NCBI RefSeq assembly: GCF_050624435.1
Contig: NC_134541.1
Span: 9,066,983-9,130,982, forward strand
Direction: 5' to 3'
DNA: 64,000 bases
Origin: Tenrec ecaudatus
Lineage: Eukaryota > Chordata > Mammalia > Afrosoricida > Tenrecidae
How positions within the stretch are numbered: the first letter of the stretch is position 1; every line of letters begins with the position of its first letter. Under the pieces are notes generated by a model. That model did no database searches and had not been told where the DNA came from. It saw only the letters and a program-made list of their open reading frames with translations. This document shows positions 1 to 12,030 of the stretch, one piece after another. A program made the translations under genes and the position numbers.

Positions 1-179
1 AAACCCCTCATCTGTCCTAGGAATACTTCACTCAGCCAATCAGTATCAAGGAAACTTAGCTGTCTGTGGGTGAAGTGCCATTACTGATGGCTAGTTTGAA
101 GACTCACCTTAATTTTTACCTCGCAAGAAGCATCACATTTCCCAAAGCCTTTCAGTGCAGTGCGTTTAAGCCTTTAGCA
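1..179. other. Intergenic, nothing recognised
   Basis: No repeat or gene recognised before the first SINE. Confidence 0.4.
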
Positions 180-290
180 AACAGACCGTTACAGGTTGAG
201 CTACTAACTGCAAGGGCAGCAGTTCAAAACGACCAGCCATTCCTCCCAGAGAGAGATGAGTCCTTCTCTTCCAGTCAAGATTTAGTGAGT

Positions 291-362
<72 letters not shown>

Positions 363-452
363 ATTAGTCTCAGACACCCACAGGAGCAGTTCTGTTCTCT
401 CCTGTAAGGTCACTATGAATCTACTCTTAAACTGCGAGGTTTGGGGGGTTAT
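180..452 (+). repeat. AfroSINE with internal (GA)n expansion
   Basis: tRNA-like head (GAGCTACTAACTGCAAGG ... AGCAGTTCAAAACGACCAGCC) and body (CACCCACAGGAGCAGTTCTG) are separated by a long (GA)n tract. Confidence 0.8.
293..359 (+). repeat. (GA)n microsatellite
   Basis: About 32 uninterrupted GA units following GTGAGTGAGTGA, inside the SINE. Confidence 0.95.
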
Positions 453-644
453 TTATGGTGGTCAGGACTTGTTCCAAATAGCATGTCTTTGAATGAAAAT
501 ATTGATTTCCCTGGTGTGGTTTATTCAGCAATGATTTATTAAAAACCTAAGACTTTAGACGTGTGGTCAGGAGAAATCCATCCCAGGAGAAGGACATCAC
601 GCTTGGTGAAATCAAGGGACAGCAAACAAAGAGACAGACCTTGA

Positions 645-782
645 CCAGGATGGACTGACACCGTGGCTGCATCAATGGGCTTGAACATAAGAACAATTGT
701 GGGGATGAAGCAGGATCAGGGACTGTCTTGCTCTGTTGTACAGAGGGTCGCCAACTTCATGGCCACTAACAACAACAACAAA
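645..782 (+). mobile_element. RTE/BovB-like LINE 3' end
   Basis: GGATGGACTGACACCGTGGC ... ending in (CAA)n. The same ~140-bp unit recurs at 11880, 23088 and 42030, and in reverse at the tails of the RTE pieces. Confidence 0.75.
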
Positions 783-905
783 GACATGCCAATCTGCTCC
801 TGTAATGATGGGGCCAAAAGTCCCCAGGGGGTCAGTTCTTCCTTGTCCTGCAGAGTCACCATGAGTTGGAAAGGACTCATGGCACCCAACCAGTAGCAAC
901 ACGCT
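783..905 (+). repeat. AfroSINE body fragment
   Basis: CAGTTCTTCCTTGTCCTGCA ... GTCACCATGAGTTGGAA; the tRNA-like head is missing. Confidence 0.6.
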
Positions 906-1039
906 TCTAACCTTGAGCCTGGCGTCCGCATCACACAAGCACATCACCTACTGCCTCAGTCAAGTTGTGCTCCTGGTGACAGTAGTTTTGTGTAGAAATT
1001 TTGGTCAGTAGTTTTGATCGGTAGTTTTGTATAGAAATT

Positions 1040-1255
1040 TTGGTCCGATTTTTCAGGAATAGTAGTTGGGCACCATCCAGTTCTTCGGGTCTCATGGCAA
1101 AGGAAGCAGCTGTCCATGGAGGTGGTTAGTCAGACAGTCCATTTCCCCACTCCTATTCCTGACTCTCCTTCCTCCATTTCTATAAGCAATTGTTGTACAG
1201 ACCAATTGTTGTGCCTTGAATGGAAAAATCGTTGCATTTTATGAGGCTCCAAAAT
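1040..1255 (-). mobile_element. L1 3' UTR fragment, antisense
   Basis: GTTGGGCACCATCCAGTTCT followed by CCATGGAGGTGGTTAGTC matches the reverse of an afrotherian L1 3' UTR as remembered from elephant copies. Confidence 0.5.
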
Positions 1256-1261
1256 CGACCA

Positions 1262-1450
1262 GAGGGGCCCTGGTGGCTTAGTGGTTCCGAATTGAGCTGC
1301 TAACTGGAATGTCGTCCATTAAAAGCCACCAGCCACTCCTCGAGAGGGAGATGAGTGTTGACTTCCATGGAGTTACAGCTCCAGAAACCCACAGGGCAAT
1401 TCCACCCTGCCCTGTACTTGGAATTGACTCAAGGATAGTGAGTGTGCTTT
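1262..1450 (+). repeat. AfroSINE
   Basis: Nearly full copy beginning GGGGCCCTGGTGGCTTAGTG and ending GGAATTGACTCAAGGATAGT. Confidence 0.88.
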
Positions 1451-1477
1451 ATTTGAGGCTGGGTCAGGATTCTCACC

Positions 1478-1565
1478 ACAATCGAGTCAATTCCCAATCA
1501 CAGCGATGCTACAGGGCAGGGTAGAACTGCCCGGTGGGTTTCTGAGGCAGAAAAAGCCTCACCTT
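1478..1565 (-). repeat. AfroSINE fragment, antisense
   Basis: AATCGAGTCAATTCCCAATC ... CAGGGTAGAACTGCCCGGTG; with the previous entry it forms an inverted pair. Confidence 0.7.
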
Positions 1566-2009
1566 TTTCCGTTTTTATATCCTCACCTGACATAAGCAAG
1601 GATTCCAATAGTAGAACTAAAGTGTATTTGAGGTAAAGGTGTTTTCAAGACCCAAATACGATACTGAACTCTTCCTAATGAAACCCTGCTTCAATAAAAG
1701 GCCTATGAATACCTGTGCTTCTAAAGATATCAAATATTTGGCAGATGGTCAATCCTGCATGATCTGCCATGAATCCCACGAACCTGAAAACTCTTGCTGA
1801 GCCCATTTATCTTACTAGTTCTTACAGCTCGGCTCCTGTGGAACATGGCTTCTTGGTGTCCAGTAACAACGAGCTGCTATTTGCAAAGCTGAGCAAGAGC
1901 GTTTAGCAAAGACTTGGGCAAGATAGACATCGCTACATTGTTGCAAGCCCTGGGGAAATTCTCTCTCTCTTTAAAAACACTTCACACGCTTTGGAGACAC
2001 TCAGAAGCC

Positions 2010-2140
2010 AAGTCGAGACCATCCGGTCAATTCTGATTCAACGACCCTAGGGACAGGGTTGAACAGCCCCTGTGAGTTTCCAGGACTGCAACGCTTTCCA
2101 GGAGGAGGGGGAGAATGCTACGTCGGCGTTCTCCCTGCGA
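2010..2140 (-). repeat. AfroSINE fragment, antisense
   Basis: GACAGGGTTGAACAGCCCCT and GAGTTTCCAGGACTGCAACG. Confidence 0.65.
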
Positions 2141-2214
2141 GTCCCTACATGAAGCATATAGTTATGAACTTCACCACTAACCCAACAGGTGCTGGTTGAA
2201 AGGTGGCTACAAGG

Positions 2215-2325
2215 CCCAGAAATGGAAGTACTCACAGCCATTGAAAACCCCCGCGGAGTGCAATTCCACTCTCAACCACATGGGGTCGACTCATCGACAG
2301 GCTGGTACTGGCCCTGAGCAGGAGA
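2215..2325 (+). repeat. AfroSINE body fragment
   Basis: Degraded copy with CAATTCCACTCTCAACCACA then GGGGTCGACTCATCGACAGG. Confidence 0.5.
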
Positions 2326-2554
2326 CACTTAACCTTGGACAGGTTCATTCAGTCCAAATGACAGGCAGGATCTTCATTTCGCTGGAAGGGCAAGGAGGGC
2401 TCATCATTTCTCCACGTTCCCACAGCAGGTATAAGTAACAAGTAATAAAGAAACAATTCCTGGTTTGTTGCAACCAGCCCCCTGTCCTTCTGAGAAAAAT
2501 GTTGCATGTTACACCTCTGAAAAATCATCCCACCCCACTGCCCCGGGATCAACT

Positions 2555-4950
2555 CTGCTTAAGTCCATTTTGTCTAAGACGTTTCCATAATGTTGCTCAG
2601 GCTGGGCTCCGCCACAGTCAGGGACACCTTTGCAGCAAAGGTACATGCACACGGACAAATATCCCCTGTCAGATAGGCGTCTACAGTCCCATTCTTCCTC
2701 CCCATTCCCCTGTGGATCTATGTAAGCATCGCCTCACAGACCACCACTGTTGCAGGATTGTGTATATAACAGTATTGGCCTCTGTTGCCTTGAGCTCTTG
2801 CAAACATCCATCATTTCTTTTTTCCCTTCCCCCAAGTTAACCCTTGCCTACTCTCTGGTCCACGATTTCTCCTCTCCTCTTTTCCCAATAGCCATCAAAG
2901 AATGTGGAGATCTTTTCTTGGCTTTTTGTAAGAATGGTCTCATACAACATGTCTTTTTGTGACGGATGGATTTCACTCGATGTTAACCTGGTGCGTCTCT
3001 GCCATCATGTGTTTGGCAGATTCATCGGTGTTCTTTCAAGTCACGTCAGATTCCGCTGTGTGTCCATGCCGGGGTGGCATTTAGGTTATTTCCATCTGTC
3101 TGCTATTGTGAATCGAGACTGACATGGGCGCGCACATACCTGCCCATGGCCTAGCTCTTATTTCTCTAGCATAGGTTCCAACCGGGGGGCGGGGGGGTGG
3201 TGCTGGGTCATAAGCTGCTTCTATTGCTAGCGTTGTGAGGAAGCAAGGGCCCACCTTCCCCAGGGACCCCACCTTTAGGGGCTGAGAGCTCCAGCTTCTC
3301 CACAACCTCACGGGCATTTGTTGCTTCTGCCTCTGTGAACTTTGCGGTCCGTGCTGGGGTGGGATGATAGATAGCTCACTGTTGCTGTGATTTGCATCTC
3401 TTGAATGGCTAATGACCAAGAATGTTCTTCATCGGTGTGGGCCACCTATATGCCTTCTTTGGCGGTGTCCATGTCCTCTGGTCACTTTCATTGGGATTAT
3501 CTGCTTTTTTCTTGTTGAGGTGTTGAAGGATTCTATAAAGTATAGAGATTAGCCACTCGTGTGATCCGCCATTGCTAATTTTGGTTTCCCAGTCTGTGGA
3601 CTCTCTGTACTCTTTTGGTAAAAAAAATTTTGGGATGCATTTCAGTGTCTAAGTTTTAGGAAGCCCAAGTCATCGAGTTTGTCTTGTATTGTGTGTGTCT
3701 TTTTTCATTATGTTTGATAATGGGTTGATGCCGTATAGTAGGGTCTCTAAGTGTGTCCCTAGTGTCTGTATTCTAGGTTTTACTTTCAGGTCTTTGAACC
3801 ATCTAGAATATGTTTTTGTTTAAGGCATGTGATTTGGGTCCTGTTTCATTCTTATGCAAATGGTTATCCAGTTTTGCCACACCATTTCTTCAACAGATGA
3901 TCTCTTCACCACTGAACACATCTTAGCCTTTTGTAAATGATCAGCCGTTCGTAGGCAGATGGATTTACTAAATTCACGGTGTCAGTGCCAGGCAGTTTTG
4001 ACTACAGCGGCTGTGTAGTAGCTTTGGACAGTGGGAAGTGAATGGCATCTTTGTTCTTCTTGTCCATGATGTATTACTTTGGGGATATTTTATTGGATTC
4101 CATGGGCTAGTACTTTGTGGAGAATTTGTTCATGAGAAATACTGGGGCTAATTTTCATTTTTAGTGATGAGTCTGGCTGGGTTTGGTATCCAGGTTATGT
4201 TCGCTTCATAAAATGAATTCAGGAGTTTCCCACCATCTTCTATACTCTGAAATGATTTGAGAAGAATCAGTTTCTGCTCCTCGATGAATGTTTGGTAGAA
4301 TTCACCCGTCAAGCCATCAGGATCCTGACTTTTTTATTTGGGGATGAGAGTTTAATGAAAGGGCCAATTTCTTCTTTTGTTATAGATCAGCTTTTGTTTC
4401 ATATCAGTCTGTGTTGGCTTAGTCAGGTAGTGAGCTTCTGGACATTTGCCCATTTCTTCGAGGTTTTCAAACCTGTCGCAGTACAGTTTTTCCATAGAGT
4501 TGTATTACAATCCTTCTTATTTCAGTTGGTCCTGTTGGCACCGTTGACCATTTCATGTCGTGTTGTTTGCTTGTCATGTAATTTGCCTCGTCTCCTGCTT
4601 TTCCTTTTTAGGCACACCAGTGGGTTCCCCATTTTGTTAATCCTTTCAAAGAACGGACTTCTTGTCTTGATTCTGTTGGTTTTCGGCTTCATTTATTTCT
4701 CCTCTCGTCTTTATCATTTCTTTTCTTCTGGCAGCTGTAGATGTATTCCAGTGCCCTTTTTCTACGCATTGGAGACACGGGGTGAACTAGTTGTTTGGGG
4801 TTCTTTCTTCCTTTCAGATGTGTGTGTTTATTGCTAGAAACTGCCCTGTGACTTCTGTTTTTGCTGTAGCCGAAAGATTTGGGTGTGTTGTGTTTTCATG
4901 CTAATTTGAGTCAAGGAATTTAAAAATATGTTTAATTTCTTTTATATCTC
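2555..4950 (-). mobile_element. Old L1 LINE, antisense, 5'-truncated and broken
   Basis: Reads as the reverse of L1 ORF2 and 3' UTR. The part at 3060-3420 (TTAGGTTATTTCCATCTGTC; CATAAGCTGCTTCTATTGCT) matches the 3' part, and 4285-4850 (GGTAGAATTCACCCGTCAAG; CTTTCAAAGAACGGACTTCT) matches the middle of ORF2 around the reverse-transcriptase domain. Frames are interrupted, so it is a dead copy. The open frame visible on + at 4292-4837 is simply its complement. Confidence 0.85.
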
Positions 4951-6265
4951 GAGAGATGAACTCAAAGCACAGTCTAATCTGGTAGGTTGCCCCATTAACA
5001 GCACACGGATGAGGACTGAGAGTACACAGGATAATTCTTGATGCCAGACTGAAGGCAAGTGGGTGTCTAGATTAGACTCAGAGACATGGTTTAGCCCATT
5101 TGACATGTATTTCCGGAGAGACACAATTTAATCCCTACCACAGGGGGACACGCTGGCGAGCATGAGAGACACCTGGTGGGTCTCCGGGAGCAGTGGGTCT
5201 CCCAGGAACAGCTGCCGAAGGGATCGGAACTATCAACAGTGATTGATTTATGACCTGATTTAGAATTGAACTCCTGAGTGAGTAAGCTGTGGTTCTGTGT
5301 GGTTCCTGGTTCAGCCCAGTTCCCACCACTCCTTATGGCCTTTACACCCAGGAGCACAGAATAGCAACGGTGCCCTCCCAGTGCCTGAAAGATAAGTGAG
5401 CCCAGCATGGCTGCGCCGATGCTACCTCCCAGCTGATGTTTACGGGAATCCTCACAGCGGTCGGTCGCAGAGAACATCAGCCTGCAGCTCCCATAGCTTG
5501 CCAAACGCCTACATCAGCAGAGACAAGGAGAGCCTCCGGAACAGAGACCAGCCCCGACTGGTTCTCTTCTGGAGTTGGGGGGAAGAGGGCAGGTGCCACC
5601 ATGAAAGATCTTAGGGGACTCAGGAACGGGCAGGATTTTCCACCCATGACTCAAGTGTTCTTAAGCAAGGACTTCCTGTACCTTCCCACCACAACTAATG
5701 CTGCTTATGTGCCAGGAAGGCGTGCTTCCCATCACTGACGCGAGGACTCGTCTTACCTGCAGGCACTTTCACTGCGTGTTGTGATGGGTCCAGGAGATGA
5801 ATGATTGAAAGGGAATGGAGCCTTTCCCCCAAGATCTCAATCAAGGAGGTGTCTTTGCCTGCTCCACATGCTATGAAGCCGCTCTATGGAAAGCACAATA
5901 AAAGGGGGAAACGGCGCCTAAGATAGGTTTCATTTTGAGGATCCGCGCTTCGAATCCCAAAGTAAGATGGTTTATGTCCACGTTTATGCTTCTGAGGATG
6001 GTCCATCTTTAACTAATAGATATAGTTCGTTGTTAAATTTTTTTGAAAGTCCATTTTTGTATGTAGGCTAGACTCCAGGACATGTTTTGTTTGGGTTTTA
6101 GATTAGGAAGGAATCTCGGCGAGCAGTGAGTGTGTGCCATGAAAAGTTCAGAGGAGCGTGGGACGGGCTGCCCAACTCCCCGATCCAAATCACCGAATTG
6201 TGCCTGCAGAGAACGTGGCCTTGGCGCCTGCCCTGCTGTGTACACTCTCAGTAAAAATGGCACAG
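4951..6265. other. Intergenic, nothing recognised
   Basis: Both strands have only short open frames without recognisable domains, and no repeat I can name. Confidence 0.4.
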
Positions 6266-6495
6266 GACGGTCACAGTCTTCTTAAACTCTTATTGTTCTT
6301 TGGGAGACAGTTCAGCATACATTGGTTTTCCACTCAACAATCCATACACAGTATGTCTCACGACAGTCTCCATGGCTATTGCTACACTGTAACAGCACAC
6401 TTCCTACTTCCTCCCTGCCCTTTGGTCCTGTTCCGGGCGGTTCTTCTTTCTTGTCCATGTATACTTTCTGATGACCTTCATACTTGAGCAAATGT
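6266..6495 (-). mobile_element. L1 3' UTR fragment, antisense
   Basis: TTCAGCATACATTGGTTTTC, CAATCCATACACAGTATGTC and CCTTCATACTTGAGCAAATG follow the reverse of the same L1 3' UTR lineage as the piece at 17448. Confidence 0.6.
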
Positions 6496-7265
6496 TGGTC
6501 TAGCTCAGCTGATTAGTCTCAGGATAGCGTGTCTATCTCCCTGAGGCGGGAGGTCACTGCACGCCTGTCCCTGCGAGTGGAGCCGCAAAGGTAAATAAGT
6601 TCAACTTACAAATTCAAGAACGCATCGAAGATATGTACTCAATTGGTTTCCAGTGGAAGGTCATGGACTCTGAAGAAAATGCTGAATGTTGATGTAAACG
6701 TCCAAGATCCCAAGTTGCTCTATCCACATGGGGCTGGCATTGTGCTCTGGCGAACTTCCCCTTGCTGCTGCAAACACGGTCATGGGATATTGCTCAAGGA
6801 TGAGGAGACGGGAGGTGACAGAGACATTCTCTGCTGCTGGAACATCGGGTATGGAAATCTAGATGGTGAGGACTAGATGGCATGAAAACCTAGCTCTTTA
6901 AGTACCCTGTGAATTGAATTGAACACCCCCCCCACAAAGATAAGAGGACAGGCCTTGAGTTTTCTTGTGTTCCAGTTGGCAAAATAGCATCAACTCTTAT
7001 TCATGAATGCTCCAACCAAGCCAACAGCCCCAGTGAGATCCGTCAAGGCAGGCTCTTGCTATTCAAAAGCAATGCAAATTTTCCTTGGGTTCAAAAATAA
7101 TTAGCAATAATAAATCCATTATGGAACTGTCCCTGAGTTCCATGCTGATGGGATGAAAGAAAGCAGAGAGTAGGTATCAGTGATGATGTCATTTAAAGAA
7201 TGAACTACCAGACACACACCAATATTTAGAAAATAGTTGAGTGAGTTCCTATGTACCCACTGTAG
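6496..7265. other. Intergenic, nothing recognised
   Basis: No gene or named repeat seen. Confidence 0.4.
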
Positions 7266-7465
7266 CACCAAACCAAACCAAACCCAACTCCCTGCCGTGG
7301 AGTCGATGCTGACTCCCACGGACCCTCTAGGACAGGGTAGAACTGCCCCTGTGGGTTTCCTGGAGTGTAACTCTCTGCGGGAGTAGGAAGCCTTGTCTTT
7401 CTCCCTCAGAGAGACTGGTGGTTTGAAACTTCTGACCTTGTGGTTAGCAGCCACTACCCCAGTGC
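7266..7465 (-). repeat. AfroSINE, antisense
   Basis: Full copy starting AACCAAACCAAACCCAACTC (reverse of the GTTTGGTTTGGTT tail) through GGACAGGGTAGAACTGCCCC to GGTTAGCAGCCACTACCCC. Confidence 0.9.
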
Positions 7466-7879
7466 ATATCCTCTACCCCAGGACTACCCCATCGCATAGC
7501 CACCACCCCACCACTACCCCAATGCATAACGACTACACCACCATCACATAGAAGACAAAGCATACAAGTGGAGTTCCTTACATATTTCTCTGACACCTCA
7601 CCTTCCCACTTCCATCACTACGGAGCGGTCTTCCACTTGAATGGGAAGCCATGTAACCTGGGCATGCCTTTATGTTCTTAGCATCCCAGAATGTCTTCAT
7701 GATGGTCTTGTTCAGGTTCTTCATTTGTATTTAAGATATGTGGAGATGTAAATTTAACCCCAAGATGGTTCTACGCATACTACACATATGAATATAAATA
7801 AGTGCAATGGATTTTTTATTTTACTGCCCAACTATATGAATCCAATTAATAACCCCCCAAAAAACAATTCACTGCCATG

Positions 7880-8072
7880 GAGTTGATATCAACTTATCCC
7901 TCACTGCCATCAAGTCATTGCCAGCTCACAGCACCCCCTGCAGGTTTCTGAGACTGACTGTTGACCCGACTAGAAAACCCAGTCTTTCTCCTGAGGAGCG
8001 GCTGGTGGTTTTCAACTGCCAACCATGTGGACTGCAGTCCAGTGTATCCAGGGTATAACCACTAGGGTTCCC
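7880..8072 (-). repeat. AfroSINE, antisense
   Basis: CACTGCCATCAAGTCATTGC ... CTCCTGAGGAGCGGCTGGTG ... ACCACTAGGGTTCC; the first 20 bp of the unit is partly duplicated (7870-7915). Confidence 0.8.
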
Positions 8073-8424
8073 CACCCAAATCATAGTGTCTCCCGATTCT
8101 TGGCTACAACTCGTCTGTGAAACCCTGATTCCTTTCCAGCACAGAACACATGGCGGTCAAGTTCAAAAAAATCCACATTCAAGTGACAGCCAATGTGCAG
8201 CTGTATAAATATTAGTGTGTGAACGTCACATTTTATTTACTGATTCCTCTAGAAGGATTCCTCTAGAAGGACTTTCCGTGTGCTCTTTGGGTGATGCATG
8301 TGGTGCCACCATCAAAAGAAGCTCTCCAGAGGGAGGGATGAAGTCGCATATCTAAGTAGGACGACTCAGCCCTCAATGAAAACTCCACTTTAAAATAAGC
8401 AAAACGTTTCATTTCTCGGTGTCT

Positions 8425-8612
8425 AAAGTGGCATGGGGAGCTACCTGTTGGACTGGTAACCGGAGGTCAGCAGTTCAAAACCTCCAGCATTTCTGCAGGA
8501 GAAAGATGAGGCTTTGTGCCCCCCTAGAGGGTGACAGCCTGGGAAATCCACAGGAGCAGTTCTATGCTGTCCTTGAGGGTCCCCATTTGTAGGGAGCGGC
8601 TCGTCACTGGGA
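8425..8612 (+). repeat. AfroSINE
   Basis: GGAGGTCAGCAGTTCAAAAC, GGAGAAAGATGAGGCTTTGT and CCACAGGAGCAGTTCTATGC in order. Confidence 0.8.
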
Positions 8613-8794
8613 GGGTATGACAGTCAAGTTCAAGACATTCGATCACAAGATCTACCCCATGTGTGCTTTGGAAACATTGCCTTAATCCTGTGGTCTCAGG
8701 AGATCAGGAACTACTGCTTGACTAGGAAGTGTCCGTTAAGAAAGTTTATGACTTGACAACTCCTTGTAAATGTCCCTCTCTCCCCTTGCTCTTT

Positions 8795-9712
8795 TGTTTT
8801 TGTTTGTTTGTTTGTTTGTTGTTTTTAAAATCATTTTACTGGGGCCCCTACAATTCTTATCACAATCTATCCATCCATCCATTGTGTCAAGCACATAGGT
8901 ACATTTGTTGCCATCATCATTCTCAAAGCATTTGCCTTCTACTTGAGCCCTTAATACCGGCTCCTCATTTTCTCCACCCTCCCCACTACCCCTCCCTTGT
9001 GAACCCTTCATAATTCATAAATTATTATTATTTTGTCATATGTTACACTGTCCGACATCTCCCCCCACCCTCTTATCTGCTGTCCATCCCCCAGGGAGGA
9101 GGCTATACGTGGATTCTCGTTATCAGTTCCCCATTTCCACCCCACATTCCCTCCACCCTCCAGGCATTTCCACTCTCACCACTGGTCCTGAAGGGGTCAT
9201 CTGTCCTGGATTCCCTATGTTTCCAGTTGCTATCTGTACCAATGTATATCCTCTGGTCTAGCCAGATTTGTAAGGTAGAATTGGGATCATGATAGTGGGG
9301 GGAGGAAGCATTTAAGAACTAGAGGAAAGTTGTATGTTTCATTGTTGATACCCTGCACCCTGACTGGCTCGTCTCCTCCCCACAACCCTTCAGTAAGGGG
9401 CTGTCCAGTTGCCTACTGATGGGCTTTGAGTTTCCACTCTGCACTCACCCTCATTTGTGATTATATGGTTTTTTGGTTCTGTGAGGCTTGATACCTGATC
9501 CCTTCAACCGCTCATGGTCACACAGGATGGTGCACTTCTTCCATGTGGGCTTTGTTGCTTCTGAGCTAGATGACCACTTGTTTATCTTCAAGCCTTTAAG
9601 ACACGAGATGCTATATGCTATATCTTTTGATAGCTGGGCACCATCAGCTTCTTTTCTTTGATGTGAAACCACTGCCCTTTGGTTGCTTTACCAGCTAAAC
9701 ACTGACCACTTC
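8795..9712 (-). mobile_element. L1 3' UTR, antisense, relatively young
   Basis: Begins at left with (GTTT)n and TTTAAAATCATTTTACTGGG, the reverse of an A-rich tail and 3' terminus, and runs through GGTCTAGCCAGATTTGTAAG to GATAGCTGGGCACCATCAGC. It is alignable over most of its length with 52064-52890, so both are copies of one family. Confidence 0.8.
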
Positions 9713-9952
9713 TCCAGCAAGGAAGGACATGGGTGGTGTTTTCCTGTAGGATGCTTCGTGACTCCTGGAAGTGCAGCTATTCCTCCACCTACATCTTTTG
9801 TTTTACTTTCTAATGGAGTACAGTCTTATTTTTTCACTAAGATTTTCTTAATTTAAGTTGGGTTTATTTGTTTGTTTGTTTGTTTTCTCATTAACTGGCT
9901 TGAATCAACTCTGGATCAGATAAAGGGAAACAAAGCAGCCAAATGTGCCTTA

Positions 9953-10075
9953 GTGAAGTGGATCCTGACTCATAGTGAGCCCGCAGGACAGAGGAGAACT
10001 GTGCCCAGAGGGTCCCAAGTTGCCCTCGTCATTCTCCCATGGATTAGAGCACTCATCTTCTGGCCCCCACCGAGG
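9953..10075 (-). repeat. AfroSINE fragment, antisense
   Basis: AGTGGATCCTGACTCATAGT ... GGACAGAGGAGAACTGTGCC. Confidence 0.65.
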
Positions 10076-10104
10076 CTCCTTCTGGATCAGATCCGATCCA
10101 AACA

Positions 10105-10300
10105 ATACCTCTGCCGCCAAGTCAATTCCAACTCATAGAAACCCCATAGGATGGAGTGTGCTGTCCCTGTGGGTTTCTGGGCCTGTAACTCGTTACTTGA
10201 GTAGACAGCCCCATCTTTCTCCTGCAGAGCGGCTGGTGGGTTTGAACTGCTGAGCTTGGAATTAGTAGATCAGTGCATAGCCCACTATGGCGCCGGGGCA
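10105..10300 (-). repeat. AfroSINE, antisense
   Basis: GCCAAGTCAATTCCAACTCA through GCAGAGCGGCTGGTGGGTTT to CACTATGGCGCCGGGG, a nearly full copy. Confidence 0.88.
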
Positions 10301-10371
10301 CAGTCTGGATCAGATAGTTCTATATCTTTTAGGAATTATTATTCATAAGAACAGCTAATATTTCCCAGGCA

Positions 10372-10548
10372 TTTGCTGCTGTTCTTGTTCTTCATGGTGG
10401 AGTCTCTTTGGGCTCATGGTGATCCTACGTGGGCAGAGTGCCAAAGCTCCACTGGGCTTTCAGAAGCAGATAGCCAGGCTGGTCTTCTGAGGTGCCTCTG
10501 GGTTAGTTCCAACCACTAACCTTTTATATACCACCCAAGCACTACAGC
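10372..10548 (-). repeat. AfroSINE, diverged, antisense
   Basis: AGAAGCAGATAGCCAGGCTG and GGTTAGTTCCAACCACTAAC; reads like an older subfamily. Confidence 0.55.
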
Positions 10549-10719
10549 TACCAGAAGTGTTTCCCAGGTAGCCACCTGTCCCTTCCCCCACTTTCTGGAG
10601 AAGATGCTGGGTTGTTTTTTTTTAAGAAAGGGTATCTTCCTTTGGTCAATCTCAGGCATTTCAAAACAATGATAAAGCACACTGTTTCTATTTATTTTAA
10701 GACGTGTTCCCAAACATTC

Positions 10720-10888
10720 AAACAGCCCTGGTGCTGACCTGGTTAACCACCTTGCGACTCCACAGGAGGGAAGACCCGGCAGTCTGCTCCCAGAAAACTC
10801 ACCGTTCAGAAGTTCCTCGCGGGGCATTTCTGGTCTTCTGCTGCACGAGATCGCTCTGGGTTGGAACAGAGTTGACAACAAGCAAACA
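10720..10888 (+). repeat. AfroSINE
   Basis: ACAGCCCTGGTGCTGACCTG, GGCAGTCTGCTCCCAGAAAA and GGGTTGGAACAGAGTTGACA. Confidence 0.7.
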
Positions 10889-10927
10889 CAGCTTTCATCA
10901 GCTGCTGTGCTTTCCTGGAGCCATCCA

Positions 10928-11115
10928 GAAAATTCCAAACCCACTGCCGTCAAGGCGATTCCAACTCTGAGTCATCCACATAGGGAGGGTATCCAGGCTG
11001 CAAATCTTCCCTGGGGCACACAGGTCTCCTTCGCCTGCAAAGTGCCTGGTAGTCTTGAATCACCAGGCTTGTTAGTTAGTCATCTAGCGCTTACTCCACA
11101 GCGCCACTAGGGGTC
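10928..11115 (-). repeat. AfroSINE, antisense
   Basis: CCACTGCCGTCAAGGCGATT ... CACAGCGCCACTAGGGG; only 40 bp from the previous copy and inverted to it. Confidence 0.75.
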
Positions 11116-11117
11116 TT

Positions 11118-11238
11118 CAGGGGGAAAATGGGAGAAGGGAAGGGAATGAACTTGATGGCAGGGAAGGGGAATGAGAAGGGGAAGAGGGGTGGGGAGAGGA
11201 GGAGGGAAGGGGAGGAAGGATGGGAGGGGAGAGGGAAC
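11118..11238 (+). repeat. Polypurine tract (GGGA/GGAA-rich)
   Basis: About 120 nt with almost no pyrimidines apart from a short ACTTGATGGC island, lying between two antisense SINEs. Confidence 0.85.
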
Positions 11239-11239
11239 T

Positions 11240-11432
11240 TCACTGCCATGAGGTTGATGCTGACTCATAGCAAACCTATAGGAAGGCATCGAACTGCCCC
11301 TGTGGGTTTCCCACAGTGTAAATCCTTATGGGAGCAGAAAGCCTCATTTTCTCTGCGGGAGCTGCTGATGGGCTCAAACTACCAGCTTTGCAGTTAGCAG
11401 CCTGGCCCCTAGCCCCCTGGGCCACTAGTGCT
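11240..11432 (-). repeat. AfroSINE, antisense
   Basis: CACTGCCATGAGGTTGATGC through GCAGTTAGCAGCCTGGCCCC to GGGCCACTAGTGCTC. Confidence 0.85.
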
Positions 11433-11504
11433 CTGTGGTCCAACACATCCAATGAGCACAGCTATGGAAAATAGGGCACTTGATCTTTGCTATTTTTGCA
11501 GCAT

Positions 11505-11720
11505 GTTATTTTGGCAAATACTTATTAAGAATCTGACCTGTCCAGGCACCGTCAAAGGTCCTGGAAATGCAGAGATCAAAGCACCCTTCTTGCATCCTGG
11601 GAGTAGCTGACATCCCGTAGCAAGCTACATAATTGTGTTACAACTATACTATTACAGTAACATAGAAGAAACACTATAATCCTGCACGTTTTATAGAAGG
11701 GGACAAAGGGAGAAAACTTG
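11505..11720 (+). repeat. L2-like ancient LINE relic
   Basis: TTATTAAGAATCTGACCTGT, CCAGGCACCGTCAAAGGTCC and the following lines resemble the L2 consensus. Confidence 0.45.
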
Positions 11721-11879
11721 GCCACCGTGGCACCGTGTACCAGGGAACATTCAAACTTAGGTCAGGCTTCAACTCCGCAAGGATCCAAGATCTTCCCAAG
11801 GTAAAACAGAAAGCAGTCCCTCCCCACATGGATGCATGGCTCGTTGGTGTGTGTTGTCAAGCCGTTTCCGAAGAGATGA

Positions 11880-12030
11880 ACTAACCCAGCGGCTGCAACA
11901 ATGGGCTCAGAGAGAACAATGCTTGTGAGGATGGCGCAGGACTGGGCTGTTTTGTTCTATGGTACACAGGGTCACTATGGGCCGGAACCCACCAGCAGCC
12001 CCTGACAGCAACACCACCAACAACCCATTG
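11880..12030 (+). mobile_element. RTE/BovB-like LINE 3' end
   Basis: GCGGCTGCAACAATGGGCTC, GTGAGGATGGCGCAGGACTG and a CAACACCACCAACAAC tail. Confidence 0.75.

Noticed and set aside
4292-4837. 181-codon + frame with many hydrophobic residues, looking like a membrane protein
   Set aside because: It is the antisense reading of L1 ORF2; the Phe/Leu-rich content comes from complementing Lys/Glu-rich ORF2.
6496-6590. Possible tRNA: GTCTAGCTCAGCTGATTAGT resembles an A box
   Set aside because: No B box or cloverleaf follows and the surrounding arms do not pair.
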